64,000 nt of DNA from Lyngbya sp. CCAP 1446/10 (GCF_026130175.1 NZ_JAIGNI010000031.1:1-64000), one strand, 5' to 3'; shown: positions 51,361 through 60,587, counted from the stretch's first letter. Notes: generated by a model not told the origin, from the sequence alone. Translations and numbers: made by a program.

Positions 51361-51483
51361 GGAATTCGCGCCTATACAAACAAAACCCGCCTCCGCGGGT
51401 TGAAGAAGGGACGGTTGAAATTACCTTATTCTCTTCCGTCGGCGGAGGCGGACATTGTTTGTGTAGGCGCGGTTTCCGCCGTC
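51361..51483. mobile_element. Palindromic element, CCGCCTCCGCGG family, copy 2
   Basis: Left arm CGCGCCTATACAAACAAAAC and CCGCCTCCGCGG face a right arm that reads, reversed, CGCGCCTACACAAACAATG and CCGCCTCCGCC (about 33 bp, few mismatches). The element overlaps the last about 19 codons of ctpA on the minus strand. Confidence 0.78.
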
Positions 51484-52712
51484 TTTGCCATCACGGTTTT
51501 TTCTTTCAGCAGTTGCAGTGCAGCTTGATATTGTAAGTCTTCTTCAGTGCCAATTCGATCGCGCGCAATCGACTCTAAAGGCACTACGCGATCGGGCGCA
51601 ATCCCCAATTTGTTAATATCCGTGTGGTTCGGCGTCTCGTACTTAGCCACAGTCACAGCCAACCCGGAACCGTCAGACAAATCAAACAGCGACTGAATCA
51701 GTCCTTTGCCGAAAGTCTTTTCGCCCACCAGTTGAGCTCTGCCGTTATCTTGTAGCGCACCAGCCAAAATTTCGCTAGCACTGGCTGTTCCCTTGTTCAC
51801 CAAAACAATTAGCGGATCGCCAGTCAAAGCTTGTCCCGAAGCCTCAAAACTGCCGAGAATGCCTTGTCTGTTGACCGTGTAGACGATCGTCCCGGAATCG
51901 AGCCACAAGCGCGCAATTTCAATCCCCGCTTGCAATAGCCCGCCTGGGTTGTTCCGCAAGTCGAGAATGTAAGCGGCGGCGCCTTGTTTTTCCAAATGGT
52001 CGATCGCGTGGGCGACTTCTTCCGTGGCGTTAGCGCTGAATTGGCTCAAGCGAATATAGCCCAGCGGTAAATTGTCCGGCCCAGACTGCAATTCGGCATA
52101 AACCGGGTGGAGTTCAATCCGATCGCGCACTAACTTAACATCCTCTGGAACGTCCCTTCCTTCGCGTCCCAAGGTCAAAGTTACAGGAGTGCCGATGCGG
52201 CCGCGCATTCGAGTGGCGGCTTCGTCTAGGCTCAATTCTGAGGTAGCAGTGCCGTCAATTTTCAAAATGCGATCGAGCGGTTGGATGCCGGCTTGATCCG
52301 CCGGTGAACCAGCTAAAGGAGCCACCACTGTCAGCGTATTTGTCTGGGGGTCGATCGCAATTTGCAGCCCAACTCCCGTCAATTCTCCCGAAGTGTTGAC
52401 CTGCAAACTGCGGTACTGTTCAGGTTTCAGCAGTCGAGTGAAGGGGTCGTCCAGATTCGCCAGCATCCCCTGAATCGCCGTGTAAGTCTGCTGTCTGTCG
52501 TTCAGCGGTGCCTTAACGGCTTTTTCGCGAATCGACCACCAGTTTTTCGAGTTGAAGCTGTCATCCACATAAGAACGATTGACAATGCGCCAAGCTTCGC
52601 TCAAAAGCTGCTGTTCTGGAGTTAGCGCCGCCGCAGGCCCAGCCCACGCGCCGAGAACCAGGGCGACTTGGAGTAACAGTACAATTGCAGTTTGGAAAAC
52701 TCGTCTGTGCAT
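51426..52712 (-). CDS. ctpA: Carboxyl-terminal processing protease (S41)
   Basis: A 428-residue exported protease. The signal ends at AAA-L near residue 28. A PDZ domain spans about residues 90-185 (GELTGVGLQIAID, AGIQPLDRILKIDG), and the S41 fold holds the nucleophile Ser in NKGTASASEILAGAL and Lys in GEKTFGKGLIQS. It is the likely D1 precursor C-terminal protease of photosystem II. It is divergent from petB, as in many cyanobacteria. The last about 19 residues (KTAETAPTQTMSASADGRE) are encoded by the palindromic element, so the tail is probably acquired. The start ATG at 52712 gives the signal peptide; a longer frame to 52745 is possible. Confidence 0.93.
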   Translation of the reverse strand: MHRRVFQTAIVLLLQVALVLGAWAGPAAALTPEQQLLSEAWRIVNRSYVDDSFNSKNWWSIREKAVKAPLNDRQQTYTAIQGMLANLDDPFTRLLKPEQYRSLQVNTSGELTGVGLQIAIDPQTNTLTVVAPLAGSPADQAGIQPLDRILKIDGTATSELSLDEAATRMRGRIGTPVTLTLGREGRDVPEDVKLVRDRIELHPVYAELQSGPDNLPLGYIRLSQFSANATEEVAHAIDHLEKQGAAAYILDLRNNPGGLLQAGIEIARLWLDSGTIVYTVNRQGILGSFEASGQALTGDPLIVLVNKGTASASEILAGALQDNGRAQLVGEKTFGKGLIQSLFDLSDGSGLAVTVAKYETPNHTDINKLGIAPDRVVPLESIARDRIGTEEDLQYQAALQLLKEKTVMAKTAETAPTQTMSASADGRE

Positions 52713-53309
52713 GATTTTTCTGTAAAAGATAGGCAAGTATTGCATTTCCTGTATTTTGAGTTTGTAGGCTTTTCAGCTTTTGCGCAGTCAAATCTCCCGG
52801 AGACATTCAGGATTTGTCAAACGTTCGCGTCAAATGTCCGCCGCGAACAAAAAATTATTTAAATGTAACATTTAATCTCAAAATCAATGAAGTTTTATCA
52901 TTAATATTAATCTAACGCTGTGACTCGCTGGGTGGCTCAGACTTTGGTCTGTAGCTTGGCTTTTGGCTCTATGCCAGCTTGGGGCGGATGTTGAGCTTGC
53001 AGAAAATGGTATTTGAGGCTCGGAAAAAGCATCGCTCCGTGAAATCTGCACAGCAATTATGTTACATTTTTTATCATAGTCTGGAATTCGATCGCGCAAC
53101 GCCAGCGAGTAGGGACAAGCGACCGCTTAGTTTCCAAGCACTTGCGGGCGATCGCACAATAGAGTTCCTTTCGTCAGCTCCAAATTTAAAAATAGCCTCA
53201 GGCATTTGCTAGTAAAAGCCAACTGCTCGGCGCGGGGCGACAAAAAAAACCTTGTGGCGGCTGCCCTGAACCTCAACCACAGCAATATTCTTTTAGGAAT
53301 TCTGGCTCC
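52713..53309. other. Divergent promoter region of ctpA and petB
   Basis: Nearly 600 bp without a supported gene. GCTTGGCTTTTGGCTCT and TGGCTCAGACTTTGG are imperfect repeats near 52930-52970. AGGA lies twelve bases before the petB start. No known riboswitch fold was identified. Confidence 0.55.
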
Positions 53310-53978
53310 ATGTTTTCTAAACAAATCACCGAATCAAAAACCTACCAGTGGTTTGATGAACGCCTGGAAATTCAGGCGCTCGCAGACGATATCACTACAA
53401 AGTATGTACCTCCCCACGTCAACATCTTCTATTGCTTGGGTGGCATTACTCTAGTTTGTTTTCTGATCCAGTTTGCCACCGGCTTCGCCATGACTTTCTA
53501 TTACCGTCCCACGGTAGCAGAAGCTTTTTCTTCAGTGCAATACCTGATGAATGAAGTTAACTTCGGCTGGCTGATCCGCTCCATCCACCGCTGGTCTGCC
53601 AGCATGATGGTACTGATGATGATTCTGCACACCTTCCGGGTTTATTTGACCGGCGGCTTCAAAAAGCCCCGCGAATTAACCTGGGTGACAGGAGTCATCT
53701 TGGCAGTCCTCACCGTTTCTTTCGGTGTAACCGGCTACTCTTTGCCTTGGGATCAAATCGGTTACTGGGCAGTTAAAATCGTTTCCGGTGTACCCGAAGC
53801 CATCCCGTTTGTCGGCTCTTTGTTGGTTGAACTGCTGCGCGGCGGTGTCAGCGTCGGTCAAGGTACTTTGACTCGTTACTACAGCTTGCACACTTTTGTC
53901 TTGCCTTGGCTGATTATCGTCTTCATGCTGGCTCACTTCTTGATGATTCGCAAGCAAGGCATCTCTGGCCCATTGTAA
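53310..53978 (+). CDS. petB: Cytochrome b6
   Basis: A 222-residue four-helix membrane protein of the cytochrome b6f complex. The haem ligands are visible in [21 protein letters not shown] (helix B) and [20 protein letters not shown] (helix D). [15 protein letters not shown] and [20 protein letters not shown] are conserved blocks, and Cys43 in YCLGGIT near residue 43 marks the covalent haem ci site. It carries electrons between plastoquinol and plastocyanin or cytochrome c6. It is followed by petD after 183 bp. Confidence 0.98.
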   Translation: MFSKQITESKTYQWFDERLEIQALADDITTKYVPPHVNIFYCLGGITLVCFLIQFATGFAMTFYYRPTVAEAFSSVQYLMNEVNFGWLIRSIHRWSASMMVLMMILHTFRVYLTGGFKKPRELTWVTGVILAVLTVSFGVTGYSLPWDQIGYWAVKIVSGVPEAIPFVGSLLVELLRGGVSVGQGTLTRYYSLHTFVLPWLIIVFMLAHFLMIRKQGISGPL

Positions 53979-54161
53979 ATTTTGAGTTGCTGGGGCGGTA
54001 TTTTTTTTGCCCCCCTGCTGAATTTTGGGTTGAAAATTCAGAATTCATCTCTCATGATATTTATTACGGTCAATACTTCCTGCGATCGCGCCGCTGATTC
54101 CGACTAACGAATACAGCGGAATGCCAAGCCCAAGTAAAACTAAAAGGAGAACACTGTTACT

Positions 54162-54644
54162 ATGTCTATTCTCAAAAAACCAGATTTGAGCGATCCAGAG
54201 CTACGCGCTAAGCTCGCTAAGGGCATGGGTCACAACTACTATGGCGAACCAGCTTGGCCTAATGACTTGCTCTACGTTTTCCCAATTGTGATCATGGGAA
54301 CGATTTCTCTGTGCGTCGGCTTGGCTGTACTAGACCCGGCTATGATTGGCGAACCTGCCAATCCTTTTGCTACACCGCTGGAAATTCTGCCCGAATGGTA
54401 TTTGTGGCCTGTGTTCCAACTCCTGCGCGTTTTGCCTAACAAATTGTTGGGAATTGCTTGCATGGCTGGTGTTCCTCTGGGCTTGATTTTGATTCCGTTC
54501 ATCGAGAATGTTAACAAGTTCCAAAATCCGTTCCGCCGCCCTGTTGCTACTACAGTCTTCCTGTTGGGAACTGCCATAACTCTGTGGTTGGGTATTGGTG
54601 CTGTTTTCCCGATCGACAAATCTTTCACCCTGGGTCTGTTCTAA
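54162..54644 (+). CDS. petD: Cytochrome b6f subunit IV
   Basis: A 160-residue protein with three spans. It begins [19 protein letters not shown] and includes [19 protein letters not shown], the PEWY motif in [20 protein letters not shown] (quinol oxidation site) and [19 protein letters not shown]. It completes the b-type core with PetB. AAAAGGAGA lies about ten bases upstream of the ATG. A strong hairpin follows the stop codon. Confidence 0.98.
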   Translation: MSILKKPDLSDPELRAKLAKGMGHNYYGEPAWPNDLLYVFPIVIMGTISLCVGLAVLDPAMIGEPANPFATPLEILPEWYLWPVFQLLRVLPNKLLGIACMAGVPLGLILIPFIENVNKFQNPFRRPVATTVFLLGTAITLWLGIGAVFPIDKSFTLGLF

Positions 54645-54665
54645 GATTCACGGTTGCTTAAATTT

Positions 54666-54724
54666 GACGCCCGTGGGTTTCCTGTAAAGTGCTTTTGTAC
54701 TACCCGGAAACTTTAACGGGCGTC
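54666..54724 (+). terminator. Terminator of petB-petD
   Basis: GACGCCCGT (54666-54674) pairs with ACGGGCGTC (54716-54724), with inner GTTTCC/GGAAAC, followed by ATTTTATTT. It starts 22 bases after the petD stop codon. Confidence 0.8.
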
Positions 54725-54763
54725 ATTTTATTTGAGATTTGAGATTTGGACTAAAGTACGAAA

Positions 54764-54849
54764 TATAGCTTTTATCAGAAAGATGTGGTACGCTTCCGGC
54801 ATAGGGGATATGGCATGAGGCTCTCCTCACTTTTTTGAGAACCGTTATA
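54764..54849. mobile_element. TATAGC element family, degenerate copy
   Basis: The left end TATAGCTTTTATCAGAAAGA and right end CTCACTTTTTTGAGAACCG plus TTATA are inverted partners, about 18 of 27 bases matching. The inside has one GGCATAGGGGATATGGCATG pair, the same core as the tandem at 57924. It lies 120 bp after petD. Confidence 0.6.
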
Positions 54850-54906
54850 CCATGATTAAAGTAATTTTTTAAGTAGAATTTCTACTAAATTAGATGCTCT
54901 TACCCT

Positions 54907-54954
54907 GCTGTCCCCCAAGAGCGAACTATGCAACAATCGCTCTTGGGGAACAGC
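54907..54954. repeat. 18-bp inverted repeat between petD and proB
   Basis: GCTGTCCCCCAAGAGCGA (54907-54924) and TCGCTCTTGGGGAACAGC (54937-54954) differ at one position, with a 12-base spacer. No T tract follows. It could be a palindromic element or regulatory hairpin upstream of proB. Confidence 0.75.
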
Positions 54955-55046
54955 ACTACAACTGTAAAACTGAGATGCTTTCTATGAAGACTTCCATTCT
55001 TCATTACAAACAAATTTGATGGCGGGTGTGCGATCGGAGATAATAT

Positions 55047-55085
55047 AACTAATGACCGATGACTAATGACTGATGACTGATGACT
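55047..55085. repeat. TGACTAA/TGACTGA heptamer array overlapping the proB start
   Basis: Five 7-bp units ending in ATGACTC, the first codons of proB. Confidence 0.88.
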
Positions 55086-56189
55086 CAAACTATTGTCGTT
55101 AAAATAGGAACTTCGACGCTGACTCGATCGACTACCGGGAACTTAGCTCTCTCAACTATTGCTGCATTAGTCGAAATCTTAGCCGATTTGCGGCAGCAAG
55201 GACATCGAGTAGTCTTGGTTTCTTCGGGTGCGGTGGGGGTGGGCTGCGCGCGCTTGGGCTTGACGGAACGCCCGCGAAATATCGCTCTGAAGCAGGCTGT
55301 GGCCGCCGTGGGGCAAGGGCGGCTGATGCGCGTGTATGATGACTTGTTCACTACTCTACAACAGCCGATCGCCCAAGTATTGCTCACCAGGGGCGATTTA
55401 GTGCAGCGCAACGGGTATGTTAACGCTTACAATACCTTTCAACAACTGCTCAGGTTGGGCGTAATTCCGATCGTCAATGAGAACGATACTGTAGCGGTAG
55501 ACGAGCTCAAATTTGGCGATAACGACACGCTTTCGGCGCTAGTAGGGAGTTTGGTAGAAGCAGATTGGTTGTTTTTGCTCACGGATGTCGATCGGCTGTA
55601 TTCCGCCGATCCGCGCAGCAATCCCGACGCGCAGCCGATCGCCCTAGTAGAAAGTATGGCACAACTCACAGAATTAGACGTGCAAACAGGAGATTCCCGC
55701 AGCGGTTGGGGAACCGGCGGAATGGTAACAAAAATTGAAGCAGCGAGAATAGCCACAGCATCGGGAGTGCGGACAGTCATCACTAACGGCTGCTTTCCTG
55801 GTAATATCGAGAAAATACTTAACGGAGAGTCCATCGGCACTCAATTCGAGCCACAACCGCGCCCTGTAAATGCTAGAAAACACTGGATAGCTAACGTGCT
55901 AATTCCAGCCGGAAAACTGTATTTAGATGCCGGTGCTGTCAACGCAATTTCCCACGGCGGAAAATCGCTGTTAGCTGCGGGAATTTCTCAAGTAGAAGGA
56001 GAATTTCAAGCTGATGATTCCGTGCAGTTGTGCGACGGATCAGGCAAGCAAATTGCTAGAGGACTTGTGAATTATAGCAGCTTAGAATTGAGACAAATCC
56101 AGGGCTGTAAATCCGATAAAATTGCTGAAATCTTAGGCTATGCCGGCGTAGAAACGGCGGTACATCGAGATAATTTAGTGATTGTTTAA
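55080..56189 (+). CDS. proB: Glutamate 5-kinase
   Basis: A 369-residue enzyme for the first step of proline synthesis. KIGTSTL is the phosphate-binding start, [29 protein letters not shown] and [13 protein letters not shown] are catalytic and glutamate-binding blocks, [15 protein letters not shown] follows, and a PUA domain occupies about residues 275-355. The ATG lies in a heptamer array and no Shine-Dalgarno sequence precedes it. proA is not adjacent. Confidence 0.96.
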   Translation: MTQTIVVKIGTSTLTRSTTGNLALSTIAALVEILADLRQQGHRVVLVSSGAVGVGCARLGLTERPRNIALKQAVAAVGQGRLMRVYDDLFTTLQQPIAQVLLTRGDLVQRNGYVNAYNTFQQLLRLGVIPIVNENDTVAVDELKFGDNDTLSALVGSLVEADWLFLLTDVDRLYSADPRSNPDAQPIALVESMAQLTELDVQTGDSRSGWGTGGMVTKIEAARIATASGVRTVITNGCFPGNIEKILNGESIGTQFEPQPRPVNARKHWIANVLIPAGKLYLDAGAVNAISHGGKSLLAAGISQVEGEFQADDSVQLCDGSGKQIARGLVNYSSLELRQIQGCKSDKIAEILGYAGVETAVHRDNLVIV

Positions 56190-56281
56190 TCATTAAGCCG
56201 TTATACATTATAATGTACAATTCTGCTTATTGAAACTCTTGTGGGGTGTGCTTATAGCCCAAAATATAAATACAGAATAGC

Positions 56282-57082
56282 TTAACAAACATCCAAACAG
56301 TCAAAAGCGCGATCGATCGCAGAAATTGACGATACTTGCAGCATAGTATTGCAAGAATTTGTGGTGCTGTGTCCGAACAACTCATTCATCGCTTCTGTAA
56401 ACAGTTCAAATACATTTTGTGCTAATTCTAAAGCTGCTTGGCGTTCGGAATCAGTAAGTTCTATTTCTGCTAAAAGTTGCAGCATCTCCGGTGTATTTAA
56501 AATGTGATGATTTTCCAAATTTACATAACCTCCTCCCAAATAAATATATTCTTTTTTCGTAATTTGCTGTAATTCCATTACCACTTCTAGCACCGCCTCA
56601 CAAAAAACTGTGGCGCTTCCTTCCAAGGCTTCGGCTAACACCAGTTTCTGAATGGGAGAGGCTTTCCAAGCGTAACATTCGAGAACTGAACACAGCGATC
56701 GAGTTTTTTGAGTTTCTTCACCCCAAAGCATCCTGAAGTCGCCGTAACTCATTAATTTGTTCAAGCCCAATGTTTCTAGATGTTGCAGATATCCCTGCCA
56801 GTAGTAGTTTTCTTTGTAAGTATATTTGTTAATCAGTTCCTGAACCTTGTGATTGCTAGAAGATTCTCGGAGGACGTACTTGTTTAAGTCGCTCAAGCCC
56901 ATAGCCAAAGGATCGAGTACAGGTGCAAAAATTAGTCGTTGATTCGGGTGAATCTGTTGATTGGCGAGGAATTCAAATAACGGCAAATTTGTAAACTCAT
57001 GTTTTTTTTGTGCAATGAATGCTAGAATCGTTTCCATAGATTTTTTGCCTAAGTAGCTGCTATCAAGATAATCTCTCAACAT
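56282..57082 (-). CDS. Uncharacterised helical protein, possible haem-oxygenase-like fold
   Basis: A 266-residue all-helical protein without membrane segments. LIFAPVLDPLAMGLSDLNKY, KVQELINKYTYKENYYWQGY and LECYAWKASPIQKLVLAEAL resemble helices of haem-oxygenase-like (TenA/HDO) proteins, in which Glu, Asp and His bind iron. The His positions I would expect near KYTYKENYY are not clear, so metal binding may be lost. The C-terminus ends DCLDVC. It is convergent with proB and divergent from ndk. Function unknown. Confidence 0.55.
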   Translation of the reverse strand: MLRDYLDSSYLGKKSMETILAFIAQKKHEFTNLPLFEFLANQQIHPNQRLIFAPVLDPLAMGLSDLNKYVLRESSSNHKVQELINKYTYKENYYWQGYLQHLETLGLNKLMSYGDFRMLWGEETQKTRSLCSVLECYAWKASPIQKLVLAEALEGSATVFCEAVLEVVMELQQITKKEYIYLGGGYVNLENHHILNTPEMLQLLAEIELTDSERQAALELAQNVFELFTEAMNELFGHSTTNSCNTMLQVSSISAIDRAFDCLDVC

Positions 57083-57409
57083 AATGTTGATGCTCCGTTA
57101 ATTATCTATGTTGTTGAGATTAAATAAGTGTGTTTACGATCATACATATTTGTATTTTAAATCATAGCTAAGCGTGTTTGTGGTCACAGGAAATTGTGAT
57201 TTGCATCAGATTTGGTAAATTACAAGATCAGGACTTGCGCAAAAAATGGTTTGACGCGCTGCAAGATCAAAGTTATGCGTAAGTTATATATTGTCTCTCT
57301 TCGGACACTTCTGTGTAAAATAACAATTTCTAATTTTCATAATTGCCTTTAGGTGCATTGTGAGTTACTCTGTCTTTTGGCTCAGTTAAGAAAATAATAG
57401 GAGTTAATC
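57083..57409. other. Intergenic region before ndk
   Basis: AGGACTTGCGCAAAAAA (57231-57247) and TATGCGTAAGTTAT (57274-57287) make an imperfect inverted pair like palindromic ACTTACGCA elements seen in cyanobacterial genomes. AGGAG lies seven bases before the ndk start. No gene seen. Confidence 0.5.
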
Positions 57410-57859
57410 TTGGAACGGACTTTTTTAGCGATTAAGCCAGACGGCGTACAGCGCGGACTCGTCGGCGAAATTATCGGTCGTTTTGAAGCCAAAGGCTTCA
57501 CGCTAGTTGGGATGAAGCTAATCACGGCGAGTCGCGAACTAGCCGAACAGCATTACGGCGTACACAAAGAAAGACCGTTTTTTGCGGGACTGGTAGACTT
57601 CATCACTTCCGGGCCGATGGTGGCGATGGTGTGGGAAGGCGACGGCGTTGTGGCCTCGGCGAGAAAAATGATTGGCGCCACAAATCCTCTGAATTCAGAA
57701 CCTGGGACAATTCGCGGCGATTTGGCTGTGAATGTTGGTCGCAATATCATTCACGGTTCTGATGCTGTGGAAACTGCGAAGCAAGAAATTAGTCTCTGGT
57801 TTAAAGCTGAAGAATTGAGTGATTGGACTCCTTGTTTGACTCCTTGGATTGTGGAGTAG
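57410..57859 (+). CDS. ndk: Nucleoside diphosphate kinase
   Basis: A 149-residue enzyme that exchanges phosphate between NTPs and NDPs. It begins [20 protein letters not shown]; the active-site His is in [12 protein letters not shown], with [34 protein letters not shown] and the final [14 protein letters not shown]. The start codon is TTG at 57410, supported by AGGAG seven bases upstream; there is no better ATG. A clean terminator hairpin follows the stop. Confidence 0.98.
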   Translation: MERTFLAIKPDGVQRGLVGEIIGRFEAKGFTLVGMKLITASRELAEQHYGVHKERPFFAGLVDFITSGPMVAMVWEGDGVVASARKMIGATNPLNSEPGTIRGDLAVNVGRNIIHGSDAVETAKQEISLWFKAEELSDWTPCLTPWIVE

Positions 57860-57869
57860 TTTTGATATT

Positions 57870-57890
57870 CTCCCGATTGTTAATCGGGAG
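57870..57890 (+). terminator. Terminator of ndk
   Basis: CTCCCGATT (57870-57878) and AATCGGGAG (57882-57890) form a perfect 9-bp stem with loop GTT, followed by ATATAGCCTTTTTC. The T run comes from the left end of the element at 57892, so the element completes the terminator. Confidence 0.82.
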
Positions 57891-57891
57891 A

Positions 57892-58025
57892 TATAGCCTT
57901 TTTCAAAAAGGTGAGGTACGACTGGGCATAGGGCATGGGGCATAGGGCATAGGGCATAGGGCATAGGGCATAGGGCATAGGGCATAGGGCATAGGACATA
58001 CCTCACTTTTTTGAGAACCGCTATA
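57892..58025. mobile_element. TATAGC element family, best copy, with GGGCATA tandem core
   Basis: The terminal repeats TATAGCCTTTTTCAAAAAGG plus TGAGGTA (57892-57918) and TACCTCACTTTTTTGAGAAC plus CGCTATA (57999-58025) match in 23 of 27 positions when inverted. The core 57924-57997 is GGGCATA repeated about ten times. There is no coding frame. A lone right end lies at 58166-58192. Confidence 0.8.
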
Positions 58026-58165
58026 TGTCTGGTAATTGGTAATTGGTAATGGAAAAAAAGGTAATTAGGAAAAAGGTAATTGATAGTTCCTCTAAGCTTT
58101 CTGAGGTTTCTTTTATGTAAAGATGCTCGGTACTGTGGTTCTCCCTGGCGATCCAGAATTTGGCA

Positions 58166-58192
58166 TACCTCATCTTTATGAGAACCGCTATA
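58166..58192. repeat. Lone right end of the TATAGC element family
   Basis: TACCTCATCTTTATGAGAAC plus CGCTATA matches the right end at 57999 in 24 of 27 bases. No matching left end was found upstream within 100 bp, so it may be a remnant. Confidence 0.68.
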
Positions 58193-58697
58193 TACGCGGC
58201 AGGCATTTTTTCCAAATTAATATGGCTGAGACAGGCAGCAGAATAGTCTAGGTACTTCCCTGCTTTTAAAAGGTTTGAAACACTTGGAAATATTAAGTTT
58301 CGCGATTGTTCCACCCACCTCACCGCGAAAGAGACGGCTTTTTAGACTGGCTTGCTGCTCGCGATACTACGCCTGTGATGATTATCTTGACTCAACATTT
58401 CACCCATTTTGATAATTTAATTGAGGTGGATGGGCAGACTGTTCGGCTGTTGGAATTGCCAGATAATTTAATATTTACTCCAACTTCTGGCAATGGGTTT
58501 AACGGTGGATTAAGTGGCTCAGGCGCTGTCGCTGTGGGTGGCAGATGTGGAGAGATTGGGTAAAGGGCGATCGCACCCAGATACAACAGAATCGGGAGTA
58601 TAATCATCGAGTAATCATGTAGTCTTCCGAGTGCGTCCGCCAAATCGACGGACATGGGGAGAAAATCTAGATTTGAGCATTTGGATAACCTGCATCA

Positions 58698-58758
58698 CAG
58701 GGGATTTAAGCCCTCACCTTTAGGTAGATTGTTTTTAGGCTGGGGCTTAAATTCCCTG
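58698..58758. repeat. CAGGGGATTTAAGCCC inverted repeat
   Basis: CAGGGGATTTAAGCCC (58698-58713) and GGGCTTAAATTCCCTG (58743-58758) pair at 15 of 16 positions around 29 bases, beside a GTCAACT array (58771-58797). Confidence 0.7.
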
Positions 58759-58788
58759 CCTAAAAACTTCGCTGTCAACTGTCAACTG

Positions 58789-58988
58789 TCAACTGTTAAG
58801 GGCTTTGAGGCGATCGCAAGCAGTGATTTGACTTGCATCAACTCCAAAAGCTCCTGTCTCAATGTCGATCGCCACAATCTTACCACGATCGCCTGTCTCG
58901 ACTTGAGGTCGGACTTGAGATTCATAATATCTCATCGCCCGGTGCACGCAAATTCCTCTTTGTTGTAGCGAGGTTGTCGGACTATCAT
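58789..58988 (-). pseudogene. Truncated, frameshifted remnant of a cyanobacterial antitoxin-like protein
   Basis: From the ATG at 58988 the frame reads MIVRQPRYNKEEFACTGR and stops. With two shifts the reading becomes GDEI, then YESQVRPQVETGDRGKIVAI and DIETGAFGVDASQITACDRL, then LKALNS and a stop at 58791-58789 inside GTCAACT repeats. The joined text matches a small cyanobacterial family (RYSKEEFARRGDEIYESQVR style) that I recall as common next to aspartyl-protease-like genes. The C-terminal third is missing and replaced by the repeat. Confidence 0.72.
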
Positions 58989-59110
58989 CGTTTTGACCTC
59001 GTTCATTGCTCTTTTATTTTAACCTGGGCGCTCGCACCAAAAATAGCTATGATTGATCGCCCACGTGTTATCCTGTAGCAGTAGCTCCGTATTTTCAAAA
59101 TTAGAGCGTC

Positions 59111-59413
59111 ATGACAACAGCAGTCTCGATAGACATTGGTACACTGATCGCACGCACCCCCGGACTGCACGGTGGATGTCCTCACATCGTCGGCAAAGGT
59201 GTCACGGTTCGGCGAATTGTAACTTGGTACAAACGCGGGCTTAACGCTGAAGAAATTTGCGATCGTATCGGACATCTCACCCTCGCCGAAGTCTACGCCG
59301 CACTCACATACTACCATGCCAATACCGCAGAAATAGAGACCGATTTGCTCCATCAAGAATCAGAGGCTAAGCGTTTAGAATATCTGCACAGCAAGTCGAA
59401 TCAAAAAGCATGA
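59111..59413 (+). CDS. DUF433-family antitoxin
   Basis: A 100-residue protein. TPGLHGGCPHIVGKGVTVRR is the characteristic DUF433 opening, then IVTWYKRGLNAEEICDRIGH and LTLAEVYAALTYYHAN, a winged-helix-like DNA-binding core. DUF433 proteins are typically encoded just before DUF5615 PIN-like toxins and act as antitoxins. Its stop overlaps the start of the next gene (ATGA, 59410-59413), so translation is coupled. It probably autoregulates the pair. Confidence 0.92.
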   Translation: MTTAVSIDIGTLIARTPGLHGGCPHIVGKGVTVRRIVTWYKRGLNAEEICDRIGHLTLAEVYAALTYYHANTAEIETDLLHQESEAKRLEYLHSKSNQKA

Positions 59414-59775
59414 CTGAAATTAGGCTTTACTTAGATGAAGACTCCCAAGATCAGTCCCTACTACGGGCGCGAGCACGTCAAGTTGATGTCACAACCGTCA
59501 ACGAAACTCAAACAGAAGGGGTAATAGACGAAGAACAACTTCGGTTAGCTGCAACTCAAAGTAGAGTCTTGTACAGTCACAATATCGGAGACTTTTGCCA
59601 GTTACATAGTGAATTCCTTGCGAGAGAAGAATCTCATGCTGGCATTGCGCTGCTGTCACAAGACTATTCCGTCGGTGAGCAAGTTCGAGCTATTCTGGAA
59701 CTAACTGCTAATAAAACAGCAGAGGAAATGGTGAACCTGTTAGAGTTTTTGGGTAAATATTTGAAAAATGGCTAG
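59410..59775 (+). CDS. DUF5615 PIN-like toxin
   Basis: A 121-residue PIN-fold protein. The acidic residues of the putative nuclease site appear in LYLDEDSQDQSLL near residues 7-19 and in LYSHNIGDFCQLH near 54-66; the family usually has a third Asp there. It pairs with DUF433 and is predicted to cleave RNA. It overlaps the antitoxin by four bases. The acidic set looks intact but the usual D-E-D geometry was not checked by model. Confidence 0.9.
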   Translation: MTEIRLYLDEDSQDQSLLRARARQVDVTTVNETQTEGVIDEEQLRLAATQSRVLYSHNIGDFCQLHSEFLAREESHAGIALLSQDYSVGEQVRAILELTANKTAEEMVNLLEFLGKYLKNG

Positions 59776-59924
59776 TGTAAGTCTCAGCCGATATTGATCT
59801 ACACAAATCGATCGCACAACCGCTATCTTCTAACAGTAGCTTAGTCTTTGGAAAAGGCGATCGCCATAACAACAGCAGTCCAAAAATAGAACCACTGTTT
59901 CCCCTAAAAACATCCTAAAATCCA

Positions 59925-60587
59925 TCACAACAACCCGCGATAGCGAATAAAAATCAACACCACAGCCCACGAACCCAAAGCAACCTTTATCGCCACTAAA
60001 ATATTCAGCAAAGGCACTACACCACCGCTAACTAATGCCCCAAACTCTCCGTGCGGCAACTCGTAGCCAGACAAAGTAATCGCCGACAACACCACAAAAA
60101 CCAGTACCGAAATCTTCTCCCATATCGCCGCGTGCGATCGCTCATAAATCCGCTGCATCCACTCGGATGACGAAGTAATCGCCACCAAACCGATCGCAGT
60201 CCCCCCCGCGACACCCGCCGCAAAACCGCCCCCCGGAGTCAAATGCCCCCGCAGTGACAATTCAATACTCACCAAAGCCGCAATAGTTGCTCCTAAACGA
60301 GCTAAAACAATTGAAGGTTGATCCGTAAACTGATAAATTGTGCAGGATGGTCTTTCCGTGGCTAACAGAAAATTAGCGCCCATAATGGCGATCGTAAATA
60401 CCACCACTTCAAAAATCGTGTCATACAGGCGATTTCGGAAAATAATCGCCGATACTGCATTTGGAATCCCACTATCTTTGACAATCAATTCTACTATTGC
60501 CAAACCTGATAAACCTGACGCAGGATTCGCAAACAACAGCATTTTAATGTAAAGCAATATCCCCGCTGCAATGTAAACCCATTTCAT
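59925..60587 (-). CDS. mnhB: Mrp-type Na+/H+ antiporter subunit B
   Basis: A 220-residue membrane protein with about six spans. It has the MnhB block LSLRGHLTPGGGFAAGVAGG and FEVVVFTIAIMGANFLL of the subunit B/MbhE-F type. It forms the last gene of the minus-strand Mrp cluster and overlaps the previous gene by four bases. The complex exchanges Na+ (or K+) for protons and supports salt and pH tolerance. The N-terminal 90 residues correspond to an MbhE-like part fused in front of the B part. Confidence 0.85.
   Translation of the reverse strand: MKWVYIAAGILLYIKMLLFANPASGLSGLAIVELIVKDSGIPNAVSAIIFRNRLYDTIFEVVVFTIAIMGANFLLATERPSCTIYQFTDQPSIVLARLGATIAALVSIELSLRGHLTPGGGFAAGVAGGTAIGLVAITSSSEWMQRIYERSHAAIWEKISVLVFVVLSAITLSGYELPHGEFGALVSGGVVPLLNILVAIKVALGSWAVVLIFIRYRGLL

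Noticed and set aside
58306-58563. 85-codon frame on the plus strand
   Set aside because: No family motif or ribosome-binding site; it begins beside element remnants and ends in low-complexity Gly/Ala sequence. Could be decayed coding DNA but unsupported.
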